A stretch of 34,228 nucleotides of DNA from NCBI GenBank assembly GCA_029560415.1, contig JAKQKY010000149.1, positions 1-34,228 of the forward strand, in the 5' to 3' direction. The DNA is from Bacteroidota bacterium. Lineage in GTDB: Bacteria; Bacteroidota; Bacteroidia; Chitinophagales; Chitinophagaceae. Both the position numbers and the translations under genes were made by a program. The notes under the pieces were generated by a model. It was not told the origin of the DNA and ran no database searches. It was given only the letters and a program-made list of their open reading frames with translations. Positions 16,327-25,592 of the stretch are shown here, in pieces (the first letter of the stretch is position 1; the number at the start of each line of letters is the position of its first letter).

Positions 16327-17085
16327 TTACAGCAAAGTACTCCAGTAGAATTGTTCGATCCATTTCCTGGAATCTTCATCATCTTCGCTGAACCATTCCT
16401 TGGTGCGGTCTTTCAGCATGACCTGTAGTGATTTGCGGGTGTAATATTTCTTGGCCGTAACCGGCTTTATCTTATTGACATCTGCCATTTCTATGTTTAC
16501 TTTTGTAGCGATCCAGGAAGAATACATCCTGGGAATCGTTAAACCAAGGATCATGCCCGGTAGCCCCGTGATAGAGCAAGGTCCGCCTGAAATGGTGATC
16601 TCGTCTGTATAAAAGGCAAAAACATACACACTGTCAAGGATCTTTCCAACGGCTTTGCGGCAGTTGTACCCTGCGATAAGCCGGTTCTCATTAGTGAGCC
16701 TCCATTCAATGGTTGGAATTGAATCTTCTACATTAAACTTCGATCCAAATACATCTTTTTGCATGTTGAACTTTCCATTGGCATGATCGAAATACCAAAC
16801 ATTTTCTTCATCACTCTTGCGTAAAAATTCGGGAATCTTGGCTCCCTCATCCCAATGATCGAATTTGTATACACTTTTGTTATCAGCAAAAGTAAATTGA
16901 TAATACCCGGTTTTGAATTGCGGCATATTTTCTTTCATCATTTCAGCCCAGGAATTATTGCCCAGGGTTTTCTTGATATTGGTTTTCACTTCGTATTCAA
17001 TAACGGCTTTTTCTACAAACTGTTGGGCATACACGCTACCGGCAGAAAATAAAAATATGATGATGAAGTTGATGATGCGTTTCAT
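16327..17085 (-). CDS. GLPGLI family exported protein
   Basis: A 252-residue exported protein with signal peptide MKRIINFIIIFLFSAGSVYA and the family motif in GPCSITGLPGMILGLTIPR. The GLPGLI family is found almost only in Bacteroidota, often beside TonB-receptor-like barrels; its role is unknown. The frame is open to 17118, but the ATG at 17085 begins a standard signal peptide, so I chose it. It is the second gene of a leftward pair, 32 bp after the barrel protein gene, and is probably a periplasmic or surface partner of that barrel. Confidence 0.88.
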   Translation of the reverse strand: MKRIINFIIIFLFSAGSVYAQQFVEKAVIEYEVKTNIKKTLGNNSWAEMMKENMPQFKTGYYQFTFADNKSVYKFDHWDEGAKIPEFLRKSDEENVWYFDHANGKFNMQKDVFGSKFNVEDSIPTIEWRLTNENRLIAGYNCRKAVGKILDSVYVFAFYTDEITISGGPCSITGLPGMILGLTIPRMYSSWIATKVNIEMADVNKIKPVTAKKYYTRKSLQVMLKDRTKEWFSEDDEDSRKWIEQFYWSTLL

Positions 17086-17117
17086 TTGAAATTTTTTTGT
17101 TGTCATGAATGGATACA

Positions 17118-19889
17118 CTATTTTGTTTTAGCAGCCTTGTTTTTGAAATCCCATGCAAAGCCGAGTAAGAAATACCTTTTCAACCGGTCGTTCCTGGTTT
17201 CTGTATAAGTGTTTCCATAATAATTACGATCGATGCCGATGTTCTGGTTCAGGATATCCCTCACTTTTACATACACTGTAAATTCATTGTTTTTAAAAGT
17301 GCGCTGCAGCCTGGCATTCCAGAGATTGTTGTTCTGGGCCTGGTCAAAATCAGACGTTTTGCCGCGGTAATAATATTGGAAATCTGAACTGATCGACCAT
17401 ACTTTTTTATAATAGATCGTTGCATCCAACGACAAAGTATTGGTTGTGAAATAGCTGTTACTGTTGTTTTGTGATACCCTGTTGCTGGTATAGCCGAAGT
17501 TATTGCCAACAGAGAGATCATATTTTTTATCCTTCGATTTGGAAAGGTATAAACCAAGTCCTGTATTGAGGTTTTTAGAAAAATTCGTAATACCATTGAT
17601 CACATCCGCAAATTTGGTGTAGTTCAGGTTAGGCTGTACGTTCAAACGCATATCCAGTTTTTTCAATTTAAATCCTATACCAGCCCACAAACTTGCATTG
17701 ATATTGCCATTCGTATTTACCGGTTGGGTGATGATATTACCACCATCGTAAATGCGGCTGTTGGTGATGGAATTGCTGGTAACACTTACGTTCAACGATT
17801 GATACATCCAACGGTCTTTAAGGAAATTGTAACCATTATGGGATAGATTAAATGTATTGCTGAAAGATTGTTTCAGATCAGGATTACCAATGTACTGGTT
17901 GTATTGATCGTTGTTATTCGTGAGCGGCTGCAACTGGTTGAGGGTTGGCTGCGTTGTATTTCCGTTGTAGTTGAAACGCAGGCTGTGATTTGCCTTATAA
18001 GTGTAGGTAAAGTTAGCCGCGGGAAAGAAATTCGTGTAATTACGAATGTAATCCTTGTTTTCTGTTTTATCTATAAAATCGAAATGAGTAAAGCCAACGC
18101 CCGCACCAAAATTGAATTTTATTTTTTTACCGGAATAACTGATCCTGGCAGAGGGCCTGTTGATCATGATCTTCTGGTTGAAGTCATTCGTGAGCGAATC
18201 TACGCCGGTATCATATTTGCCGGATCCTGAATTATAGCTATAGGTAGTTTGATCATTATTGCCCAGGGTGTATGATATTTCATGACCAATCTCAAGTGAA
18301 TACTTCTTACTCAACGGTTCGGTGTAAACGATCTTTGATGAAAATTTCTGACTCGATTTTTCTGTTTCTTTTTTCTGGTCAACATTTACCACTGAACCCT
18401 TCAGGAAATCCTCGTTGTATGATTGTAAAAAACTGGTTCCGTCGGTTTGCAGCAGGTTCCAGTCTGCTGTAAGAGATAAAGTCCTGCGCAGTTTACGGAA
18501 TTTATGTTTGAAGATCGCATTGGCTGTGTAGGATTGTTTGTCGCTGTTCAGCTTGGTAAATCTGTCTGTTACATTAAACAGGTTTTTATCCTGGTCGGTT
18601 CTCCTAAGCTGGTAATCTTCTTCGCTTTCGGTATGATAGAAATTAGCCTTCACCGTTAGTTTCAGTGTATTGGCAGAATCGATCTTCACATCGTAAATGC
18701 TGCTGAGTTTGAAGTTATACCGGTTGATATGCGTATCCTTATTCGAAGAATCCACTAAACTGGTATTACCGGGAAGGAAGGTTTGTGAAAAATTCTGCTG
18801 TGTATTATCATACACCTGGCTATTGTACTTCGGCGACAGGTTAAATGTTTGCTTGTCATTCCATTTGTTGCTGTATTGCAGTCCTGCATTGATGTTGCGG
18901 ATAAATCCATTCTCAGTGTTCACATAAGGTTCATCATCCGATGATCCTCCACGCCACATATACATGTACCCTCCATCATCATCCATGCCCATCGAATAAT
19001 TATCCGATTCGCCACCGTATTTTTCATTATCCTGCCAGCTAAGTCCATCCTGTCCGGTGTTACCGGTAAGTAAAAAGGTTGACAGTTTTCGCTTGCCTTT
19101 AAAAGTACTGAACATGAGATTATTATTATAGCGGTCGTCAATGTCTTTCAACAATCCGCCGGCAAGATCTACTTTACCAAAATACCCGGTCTTCTTATCT
19201 TCTTTTAATTTCAGGTTGATTGTCTTCTGCGTTTTACCGTCATCGATACCTGTAAATTCTGCCTGTTCACTTTTCTTGTCGAATACCTGTACTTCTTTCA
19301 CTGCATCTGCACGAAGGTTCTTTACCGCCATACCAGGATCATCCCCAAAAAACTCTTCCCCGTCAACCAATACCTTTTCTACTTTTTCACCCATGGCCTT
19401 GATCTCTCCATTCTTATCTACCTGTATGCCTGGAAGTTTTTTCAATAGCTCCTCTACGTTTGCGTTAGCACTTACCTTAAAACTATCTGCAGTGTAAATA
19501 GTGGTATCACCTTTGATCTTTATCGGGCTTCCGCTTTTTAAAATGACCGCCTGCAGCAGCTTACTCTTTGAAGTGATGGGGATAACAGGCAAATTATTAT
19601 CGGCAGCCTTTACCTGCACATCATCTACAAAATCAGCAAATAAGGGGTGCATCACCATCAAAATATATGAACCTGGTTGGATCTTCTCAATTGAAAAAGA
19701 TCCATCTGCTTTGGTTCGTGTAAATCCTCTTAAAACCGAATCTTTGGGAGAAAGCAGCAATACAACTGCATTCTTAACAGGAAGCGCCGCTGTTGTATCT
19801 TTAATTGAGCCTTGTACCGTTGCGGTTTGTGCAAATAGTATGGTACTCATCATTGTTAACAGGAAAACCAGGGCTAGTTTCTTATGCAT
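17118..19889 (-). CDS. TonB-receptor-like outer-membrane beta-barrel protein
   Basis: A 923-residue outer-membrane protein. Domain order: signal peptide (1-20, ending LFAQ); a carboxypeptidase-regulatory-like beta-sandwich (about 22-110, with KADGSFSIEKIQPGSYILMV); a plug-like domain (about 125-230, with VEELLKKLPGIQVDKNGEI and VLVDGEEFFGDDP); then a long barrel rich in Asn, Tyr and alternating strands to the C-terminus. This matches the barrel family 3 (OMP_b-brl_3) group rather than SusC, since the SusC-specific motifs are absent. The substrate is unknown. It is followed by the GLPGLI gene and is divergent from glgB. Its position between glgC and glgB does not by itself show a role in glycogen metabolism. 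Confidence 0.87.
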   Translation of the reverse strand: MHKKLALVFLLTMMSTILFAQTATVQGSIKDTTAALPVKNAVVLLLSPKDSVLRGFTRTKADGSFSIEKIQPGSYILMVMHPLFADFVDDVQVKAADNNLPVIPITSKSKLLQAVILKSGSPIKIKGDTTIYTADSFKVSANANVEELLKKLPGIQVDKNGEIKAMGEKVEKVLVDGEEFFGDDPGMAVKNLRADAVKEVQVFDKKSEQAEFTGIDDGKTQKTINLKLKEDKKTGYFGKVDLAGGLLKDIDDRYNNNLMFSTFKGKRKLSTFLLTGNTGQDGLSWQDNEKYGGESDNYSMGMDDDGGYMYMWRGGSSDDEPYVNTENGFIRNINAGLQYSNKWNDKQTFNLSPKYNSQVYDNTQQNFSQTFLPGNTSLVDSSNKDTHINRYNFKLSSIYDVKIDSANTLKLTVKANFYHTESEEDYQLRRTDQDKNLFNVTDRFTKLNSDKQSYTANAIFKHKFRKLRRTLSLTADWNLLQTDGTSFLQSYNEDFLKGSVVNVDQKKETEKSSQKFSSKIVYTEPLSKKYSLEIGHEISYTLGNNDQTTYSYNSGSGKYDTGVDSLTNDFNQKIMINRPSARISYSGKKIKFNFGAGVGFTHFDFIDKTENKDYIRNYTNFFPAANFTYTYKANHSLRFNYNGNTTQPTLNQLQPLTNNNDQYNQYIGNPDLKQSFSNTFNLSHNGYNFLKDRWMYQSLNVSVTSNSITNSRIYDGGNIITQPVNTNGNINASLWAGIGFKLKKLDMRLNVQPNLNYTKFADVINGITNFSKNLNTGLGLYLSKSKDKKYDLSVGNNFGYTSNRVSQNNSNSYFTTNTLSLDATIYYKKVWSISSDFQYYYRGKTSDFDQAQNNNLWNARLQRTFKNNEFTVYVKVRDILNQNIGIDRNYYGNTYTETRNDRLKRYFLLGFAWDFKNKAAKTK

Positions 19890-20014
19890 ACAGTTATATT
19901 TGGTGTGGTGCTGAAAGGCAGGTAAAAATCTAATTAATTATCGCTTGCGCAAATTAACTATTCATAAATTTACGTTAATTCAGCTTTTATATAAACGGTA
20001 ACAATTCATTTACA

Positions 20015-21952
20015 ATGGCATACGAAGACGAACATTTCATCGACAGCAACAAACTTGTATGGAATTATTCCTTTTTTACCGACGAAGACATCCGCCTGTT
20101 CCAGGAAGGATTCATGTACAATGGATATGAAAAATTTGGTAACCATCATCTTCGTGTGCTCGATACCGATGGTTTCTATTTTGCAGTATGGGCGCCGAAT
20201 GCAACTGCAGTTTCGGTGATAGGGGCATTCAATGGCTGGAAAAAGCAATTGCATCCATTATTTGTCAGGCTCGATAATTCTGGTATTTGGGAAGGATTTA
20301 TTCCTAGGCTTGCAAAAGGCGTGCTGTATAAATATCATATTACGGGTTTCGATGGGATTGAAGCAGAGAAAGCCGATCCTTTTGCTAATTATGCAGAATT
20401 ACGCCCGGGAACAGCATCGGTTACATGGTATTTCGAAAAGCAATGGAATGATCACGACTGGATGACAACCCGCAAAAAGCACAATGCTTTGAATGCCCCG
20501 TGGAGTGTTTACGAAGTTCACCTGGGAAGCTGGATGCGCCCCGATAAAAACGATGAAAACCGTTTCAATACGTACGTTCAGATAGCAGAACGACTGGTGC
20601 CCTATGTAAAAGCCATGGGATTCACTCATGTAGAATTCATGCCGGTGATGGAGTTCCCTTATGACGGAAGCTGGGGTTACCAGGGTGCGGGATATTTTGC
20701 ACCAACATCACGCTTTGGCGTACCCGAAGAATTTATGCACCTGGTAGAATCGCTCCACCAAAACGGCATTGGCGTGATCCTCGATTGGGTACCATCGCAT
20801 TTTCCGAATGATGCGCATGGTTTGTATAAATTTGATGGAACCCACACTTATGAATATGCGGATATGCGTAAGGGTTTTCATCCCGACTGGAACAGTTATA
20901 TTTTTAATTACAAAAGAGCCGAAGTAAGGTCTTTTCTCATCAGCAGCGCCCATTTCTGGCTCAATAAATTTCATATCGATGGGTTACGTGTAGATGCAGT
21001 GAATTCGATCATCCGCCTCGATTTTTCCCGTAAAGAAGGAGAGTGGGAGCCCAATGAAAACGGCACCAACGAAAACTATGAAGCCATTTCTTTTTTACAG
21101 GAAATGAATGATATTATCTACCGCGATTTCCCGGATGTGCAAACCATCGCAGAGGAAGCATCGGATTGGGAAGGCATTACCCGTTCAACCAAAAAGAATG
21201 GCTTTGGTTTTGGAATGAAATGGATGATGGGATGGATGCATGATACATTCCGGTATTTCAAACTGGCACATGATCTCCGGCCCGATGCACAGGATAAATT
21301 CACGTTCAGCATCATGTATTTTTATGATGAAAAATTCATGCTTCCACTAAGCCACGATGAGGTTGTACACGGAAAAAGCCCGATGATCTATAAGATGCCT
21401 GGTTTTGAATCGGAAAAATTTGCAAACCTTCGCTTGCTCTACGCTTATATGTATACGCACCCGGGTGCAAAGCTGTTATTCATGGGCAATGAATTTGCAC
21501 AGACTACAGAGTGGAACCATTCTTCAGAACTTGATTGGCACCTGCTTCAACATGATTCACACAACAAAATGCAGGATTGTGTACGCGATTTAAATCATAT
21601 CTATAAAAATAACCCTGCATTGTATGAACACCAGTTCGATCAAAAAGGCTTTGAGTGGACAGAACTCAACAGTCGGAACGAAGGGGTAGTAGCCTATAAA
21701 AGAAAAGGAAAACATCGCGAGGATGACATACTGGTAGTGTTAAATCTGTCGAATAGGAACCACAGTCAATGGAAAATGACGGTGAAGGGCAAATCGGCCT
21801 GGAAAGAGATATTCAACAGCAACCTCATAGAATACTGGGGTACAGGGGAGTATACCAACGAAAATATCCACATCAATCCGGTCGATAAAAAAAGAAAACT
21901 TTATGAAATAATAATTGATATTCCAGCGTTAAGTGCTTTGATATTCCGTTAA
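20015..21952 (+). CDS. glgB: 1,4-alpha-glucan branching enzyme
   Basis: A 645-residue GH13 branching enzyme that makes alpha-1,6 branches in glycogen. An N-terminal CBM48-like module (about 35-140, with FAVWAPNATAVSVIGAFNGW) precedes the TIM barrel. Catalytic regions: DWVPSHF at 257, GLRVDAVNS with nucleophile Asp327, AEEAS with the acid/base Glu at 380-381, and LSHDEVVH with Asp448. The C-terminal all-beta domain is present. It is shorter than E. coli GlgB (728) because it lacks the extra N-terminal module. The ATG at 20015 is used. A TATATTTG box at 19895-19902 could be the promoter, leaving a leader of about 110 bp. Confidence 0.96.
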   Translation: MAYEDEHFIDSNKLVWNYSFFTDEDIRLFQEGFMYNGYEKFGNHHLRVLDTDGFYFAVWAPNATAVSVIGAFNGWKKQLHPLFVRLDNSGIWEGFIPRLAKGVLYKYHITGFDGIEAEKADPFANYAELRPGTASVTWYFEKQWNDHDWMTTRKKHNALNAPWSVYEVHLGSWMRPDKNDENRFNTYVQIAERLVPYVKAMGFTHVEFMPVMEFPYDGSWGYQGAGYFAPTSRFGVPEEFMHLVESLHQNGIGVILDWVPSHFPNDAHGLYKFDGTHTYEYADMRKGFHPDWNSYIFNYKRAEVRSFLISSAHFWLNKFHIDGLRVDAVNSIIRLDFSRKEGEWEPNENGTNENYEAISFLQEMNDIIYRDFPDVQTIAEEASDWEGITRSTKKNGFGFGMKWMMGWMHDTFRYFKLAHDLRPDAQDKFTFSIMYFYDEKFMLPLSHDEVVHGKSPMIYKMPGFESEKFANLRLLYAYMYTHPGAKLLFMGNEFAQTTEWNHSSELDWHLLQHDSHNKMQDCVRDLNHIYKNNPALYEHQFDQKGFEWTELNSRNEGVVAYKRKGKHREDDILVVLNLSNRNHSQWKMTVKGKSAWKEIFNSNLIEYWGTGEYTNENIHINPVDKKRKLYEIIIDIPALSALIFR

Positions 21953-21981
21953 CCGGGATACGCAACCTCTGAAACCTGAAT

Positions 21982-22998
21982 ATGAAACACCTCCTCGCCA
22001 TCATCCCCTTGTGGGTATGCCCCAGCGTATACGCACAACAGGTGGATAGTTCGATGTTCTTTTTTAAAAAGGGCCTCGACGAAAAAAACACCAAACGTTA
22101 CCTGGTTGCCTCCCAATCATTTGAGAAATCGGTCAAGTACAATGCTTCCAACATCGACGCATGGCTGGAGAATGGATTGGCAAACCTGGAAATGCGTAAA
22201 ACCGACCAGGCCATAAACTGCTTCCAGAAGGCACTGGCTTTGGATCCGGGAAACAAAAAGGCCATCCGTGAACTGACATCGCTTTATTTCAATTACCGGC
22301 AATATGCCAAAGCCATTGAGTTTGCAAGGAAATGCGCCGATTGCGATAATGCCCAGCGAATTATCGGAATGAGTATGTACCAACAGGAAGATTATCCTTC
22401 TGCTGTAACGGCTTTACAGGCTGCATTGAAGCAGGATCCTGCAGATGCGGAAGCTACGTATACACTTGCCCGTACCTACCTGGATATGGAGGAGTATAAA
22501 AAAGCAGTGCCGGTGTATGAACAGGCTGTAAAACTGGATCCCACCAAAAATGCATGGATCTATGAACAAGGTCTGTTGTATTACAATTTAGATGATTATA
22601 AAAATGCCATGAATGCATTTAACAGTGCAGCCCAGGCGGGTTATGTACAATCGAATGACTTCAATGAAAACTTAGGGTATGCGTCACTGTATAGTGGTGA
22701 ATATGAAAAAGGAGAGAAACTTTTGCTGACAGTATTGAATAAAAAACCCGGTAATAAAACAATACTTCGCGACATGGCAGAAATATTATACCAGCAGAAA
22801 CAATATGATAAGTCGCTCGACTATTGCCAGAAATTACTGGAGATAGATACAAAAGACGGTAAGGCACTGTACCAGGCCGGACTGTGTTTTCAAAAAAAGG
22901 GCGACAAAGACCGTGGACAACAGATGTGCGACAAGGCGATCCTGATGGATCCATCGCTCGACGGCTTAAGAAAGAAAAAGGAAATAAGTGGTTTATAG
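21982..22998 (+). CDS. Tetratricopeptide repeat protein, exported
   Basis: A 338-residue protein with a signal peptide (MKHLLAIIPLWVCPSVYAQ) and about eight TPR units covering residues 35-330. Typical units include ASNIDAWLENGLANLEMRKT, DPADAEATYTLARTYLDMEE and GKALYQAGLCFQKKGDKDRG. TPRs scaffold protein-protein contacts; the partner is unknown. Location is probably periplasmic. It starts 29 bp after the glgB stop and could be read from the same transcript, ending at the terminator at 23036. Confidence 0.88.
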   Translation: MKHLLAIIPLWVCPSVYAQQVDSSMFFFKKGLDEKNTKRYLVASQSFEKSVKYNASNIDAWLENGLANLEMRKTDQAINCFQKALALDPGNKKAIRELTSLYFNYRQYAKAIEFARKCADCDNAQRIIGMSMYQQEDYPSAVTALQAALKQDPADAEATYTLARTYLDMEEYKKAVPVYEQAVKLDPTKNAWIYEQGLLYYNLDDYKNAMNAFNSAAQAGYVQSNDFNENLGYASLYSGEYEKGEKLLLTVLNKKPGNKTILRDMAEILYQQKQYDKSLDYCQKLLEIDTKDGKALYQAGLCFQKKGDKDRGQQMCDKAILMDPSLDGLRKKKEISGL

Positions 22999-23035
22999 AT
23001 TGTAAACCTTTACGGTTGATTTTTACAGGACAAAG

Positions 23036-23061
23036 ACGGGAGGTAACGCTCCCGTTTTTTT
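23036..23061 (+). terminator. Intrinsic terminator after the TPR gene
   Basis: ACGGGAG, loop GTAACG, then CTCCCGT followed by seven T form a classic 7-bp stem and U-tract. It lies 37 bp after the TPR stop and just touches the stop codon of the convergent ctlX gene at 23060. Confidence 0.85.
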
Positions 23062-23968
23062 ATTTAGGTGAATTGAACACTTCCGCGATCATGCAACGGG
23101 CACTGCCACCGCCAGCCGATTCAATAACGGAAAGCGGGGCATGGATCAACCGGTTATTTTTTTGCAGCGACTCAAGTTGTGATGGATGAAGGGAATCATA
23201 TGCCTGTGTAGACATGATCAGTAATTTCTCTCCCAATTCATTCTGCACCTGCAGCATGTTTCCTGCAAAATGGTTCATTTGTTCCTGGCTGATGGGGATG
23301 ATCTCTTTACCTGTTTTTGTGAACATATCGGTTATGCATACACGCTCAATAGGATTTGTAATGGCATCCAGGCATAACACTACTTCATTTTCCAGCATGC
23401 ACATAAGTACGTTGGTATGATATATAGGCTGTCCTTTTTCATCTTCAGCATTAAAAATTTGTACCTGGTATCCTGTTATCTTTTCAAAAGCCTCCAGTAC
23501 TTCTTTGCTTGTTCGGGGTGATAAGCACGCATAAGCGATTTGGTTAATCCTGTCTAATACCATGCTGCCGGTTCCTTCAAGGTAAAGTCCTGCTTTTTCA
23601 AAATGGGTAAGATCATGAACCTGGCTGACCTTGAATTGCTGCTGAATGATATCGAGCACATGTTGTTTTCTTTCCTGTTGCCGGTTAGGTGCAAACATCG
23701 GGTACAGGATGATGGAATTATCCTCATGAAAGGAGATCCAGTTGTTTGGAAAAATGGAATCCGGCGTAGCAGGCTCCAATGTATCTTCAATAACAGTTAC
23801 GTGTAGATGATTCTTTCGCAGTATTTCAACAAAATTCCGGAATGCATCAAGTGCCTCTTTTTGTAAACTACCTTCTGATTTCAGCTGAAAGGCATTGTTC
23901 ACCGCTGTTTGCGGGTTATAGCCGAACTGAACCGGTTGGATCATGAGTAGCTGGGAAGTGGTTTGCAT
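23060..23968 (-). CDS. ctlX: Citrulline hydrolase CtlX-like amidinotransferase-fold protein
   Basis: A 302-residue guanidine-modifying-fold enzyme. Known CtlX hydrolyses citrulline to ornithine, CO2 and ammonia. Family signatures seen: PDSIFPNNWISFH (69-81), Glu131 in LYLEGTGSMVLDR, His184 in HTNVLMCM and nucleophile Cys292 in AGGGSARCMIAEVF. All catalytic positions are intact. It is the last gene of a leftward group (arginase - DUF1684 - ctlX), starting 2 bp after the DUF1684 stop, which supports a role in arginine/citrulline breakdown. The symbol is given by family; arginine deiminase activity is a less likely alternative. Confidence 0.85.
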   Translation of the reverse strand: MQTTSQLLMIQPVQFGYNPQTAVNNAFQLKSEGSLQKEALDAFRNFVEILRKNHLHVTVIEDTLEPATPDSIFPNNWISFHEDNSIILYPMFAPNRQQERKQHVLDIIQQQFKVSQVHDLTHFEKAGLYLEGTGSMVLDRINQIAYACLSPRTSKEVLEAFEKITGYQVQIFNAEDEKGQPIYHTNVLMCMLENEVVLCLDAITNPIERVCITDMFTKTGKEIIPISQEQMNHFAGNMLQVQNELGEKLLIMSTQAYDSLHPSQLESLQKNNRLIHAPLSVIESAGGGSARCMIAEVFNSPK

Positions 23969-23970
23969 GA

Positions 23971-24570
23971 TCAGTGGGTTTTACCAAAATTCATTTCCCC
24001 GGCTTTGATGTCAATGGATAAATTATTTTCCCTGGGAGGAATGGGACAATTGAAACCGGTAGCATACGCACAGTAAGGGTTATACGCTTTGTTGAAATCG
24101 ATAAGCAGGCTGTTGTTGCTGATGTCGCTGATCAACAGATCGAGGTACCGACCACCTGCATACGAAGTTTCCCCACTGGTAAGATCCGTAAAAGGAATGA
24201 AGAGATAATCCTTGTATTGGGGATTGTTCATCAGGTCGCGGCTCTGGTATACCGTGAGTTTCAGATCAATTTTGCCGATTTGGAAAAAGACATTGCCATA
24301 CCGGAAGTAGGTAGGTAGTTTACTGCCGGAAGTTTTCATGATGAAACCTGCACTGTCAGTGATCTTTTCAAAACGGGCAAGAACCTGGTAAGAACTGTTG
24401 ACCGGGTAAAACTTAAAATATTTTTTATCGGCGGGCTTTACGATTTCATGAGAATCAGCATAAGCCTTCTGAAACTTTGTTAAGCTATCAATGTATCCAT
24501 TCTTTTGAGCATGCGTATCATGGCAAAACACAATCAACGTGAACAGTAGTAAAAAGTACCTTCGCTTCAT
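23971..24570 (-). CDS. DUF1684 domain protein, exported
   Basis: A 199-residue exported protein. The signal peptide MKRRYFLLLFTLIVFCHDTHA is followed by the DUF1684 core: TYFRYGNVFFQIGKIDLKLT, YKDYLFIPFTDLTSGETSY, AGGRYLDL and the closing YNPYCAYATGFNCPIPPREN with two Cys. The family is widespread in Bacteroidota and Actinobacteria and its function is unknown. It sits between arginase (20 bp) and ctlX (2 bp) on the same strand, so it is probably co-transcribed, but a periplasmic DUF1684 protein has no obvious step in cytosolic arginine metabolism. Confidence 0.87.
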   Translation of the reverse strand: MKRRYFLLLFTLIVFCHDTHAQKNGYIDSLTKFQKAYADSHEIVKPADKKYFKFYPVNSSYQVLARFEKITDSAGFIMKTSGSKLPTYFRYGNVFFQIGKIDLKLTVYQSRDLMNNPQYKDYLFIPFTDLTSGETSYAGGRYLDLLISDISNNSLLIDFNKAYNPYCAYATGFNCPIPPRENNLSIDIKAGEMNFGKTH

Positions 24571-24590
24571 AGCACTACATTTTACAAGGA

Positions 24591-25538
24591 TTAATTCATC
24601 ATCAGCACATTCACGCTACGTTGAAGAATATTAAATGCGATCTCTGCCATCAGGTTTTCTTTGTCGAGCGTGGGATTCACTTCCGTGATCTCGAAACAAC
24701 ACACTTTACGGTTCTGCATGAACTTACTGATCAGATCTTCGGCTTCCCGTTCCCGTAAGCCATTGCTCACCGGAGTGCCGGTGCCTTTGGAAATGGCAGA
24801 ATCCAGGCTGTCTACATCAAAGCTCACATATATATCGGTACAATCACTTAGATAGCGAAGTACTTTTCGGCTTACATTCTCGGCACCGTTTCGCCTCACG
24901 TCGCTCGTAGTGATCACCTTCATACCATATTTTTCTATCAGGAATTTTTCCTCTTTTTCAAAATCACGCAGCGATATAAATACGATGTCTTCGGGAAGTA
25001 CTTTCTGGTTGATCTTCCCGATCGTTTTCAGCATATTCCATTGTTTCGTCGTTTTTTCATCCAGCTCATGCACTTTACTTTCTTCATTGTCTTCTGCAAT
25101 AGCCGTTGCCAATGGCATTCCATGCATATTTCCGGATGGAGTGGTGTAGGGGGTATGCAGGTCGGCATGCGCATCGATCCATATCACCCCCAGTTTACTT
25201 TTTGGCTTGGCCATTTTAATGCCGGCAATGCTGCCGCCTGCATTGCTATGATCGCCGCTGAGGATCACCGGGAAAAAATTATTCTTAATACTGTCCGAAA
25301 CCGCTTTGCTGATGCGTTCATACATATTCACCACACCTTGAATTCTTTTGGCATAGGGTGATTGAATGGGTTCGAACAACAGGTTGTTTTCCACTTCAAT
25401 TTTTTCGGATGGAAAGTGTACAAAGAAATTACTCATGAAATCGAGCGCAGCGATCTTTATGGCATCAACGCCCAGGCTGGCGCCACGTGTTCCGGCACCT
25501 ATCTCAGAAGGTACTTCAATCAGTTTAATATTTTTCAT
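24591..25538 (-). CDS. Arginase family ureohydrolase, probable arginase
   Basis: A 315-residue binuclear-Mn ureohydrolase; arginase converts arginine to ornithine and urea. Metal ligands: His97 in SGDHS, Asp122, His124 and Asp126 in WIDAHADLHTP, Asp241 and Asp243 in SFDVDSLD. The substrate loop TTPSGNMHGMPLA is arginase-like rather than agmatinase-like. The segment normally DPxxxPGTGTP reads DSAISKGTGTP, losing two prolines. It is followed by DUF1684 and ctlX, which also makes ornithine, supporting arginine catabolism. No urease gene is in the window. Formiminoglutamase or another ureohydrolase remains possible. Confidence 0.85.
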   Translation of the reverse strand: MKNIKLIEVPSEIGAGTRGASLGVDAIKIAALDFMSNFFVHFPSEKIEVENNLLFEPIQSPYAKRIQGVVNMYERISKAVSDSIKNNFFPVILSGDHSNAGGSIAGIKMAKPKSKLGVIWIDAHADLHTPYTTPSGNMHGMPLATAIAEDNEESKVHELDEKTTKQWNMLKTIGKINQKVLPEDIVFISLRDFEKEEKFLIEKYGMKVITTSDVRRNGAENVSRKVLRYLSDCTDIYVSFDVDSLDSAISKGTGTPVSNGLREREAEDLISKFMQNRKVCCFEITEVNPTLDKENLMAEIAFNILQRSVNVLMMN

Positions 25539-25592
25539 TTGATGATTTTTGGTTAAGCCGGTTTTTCAGCACCGGTCAGAATCATATGTAGA

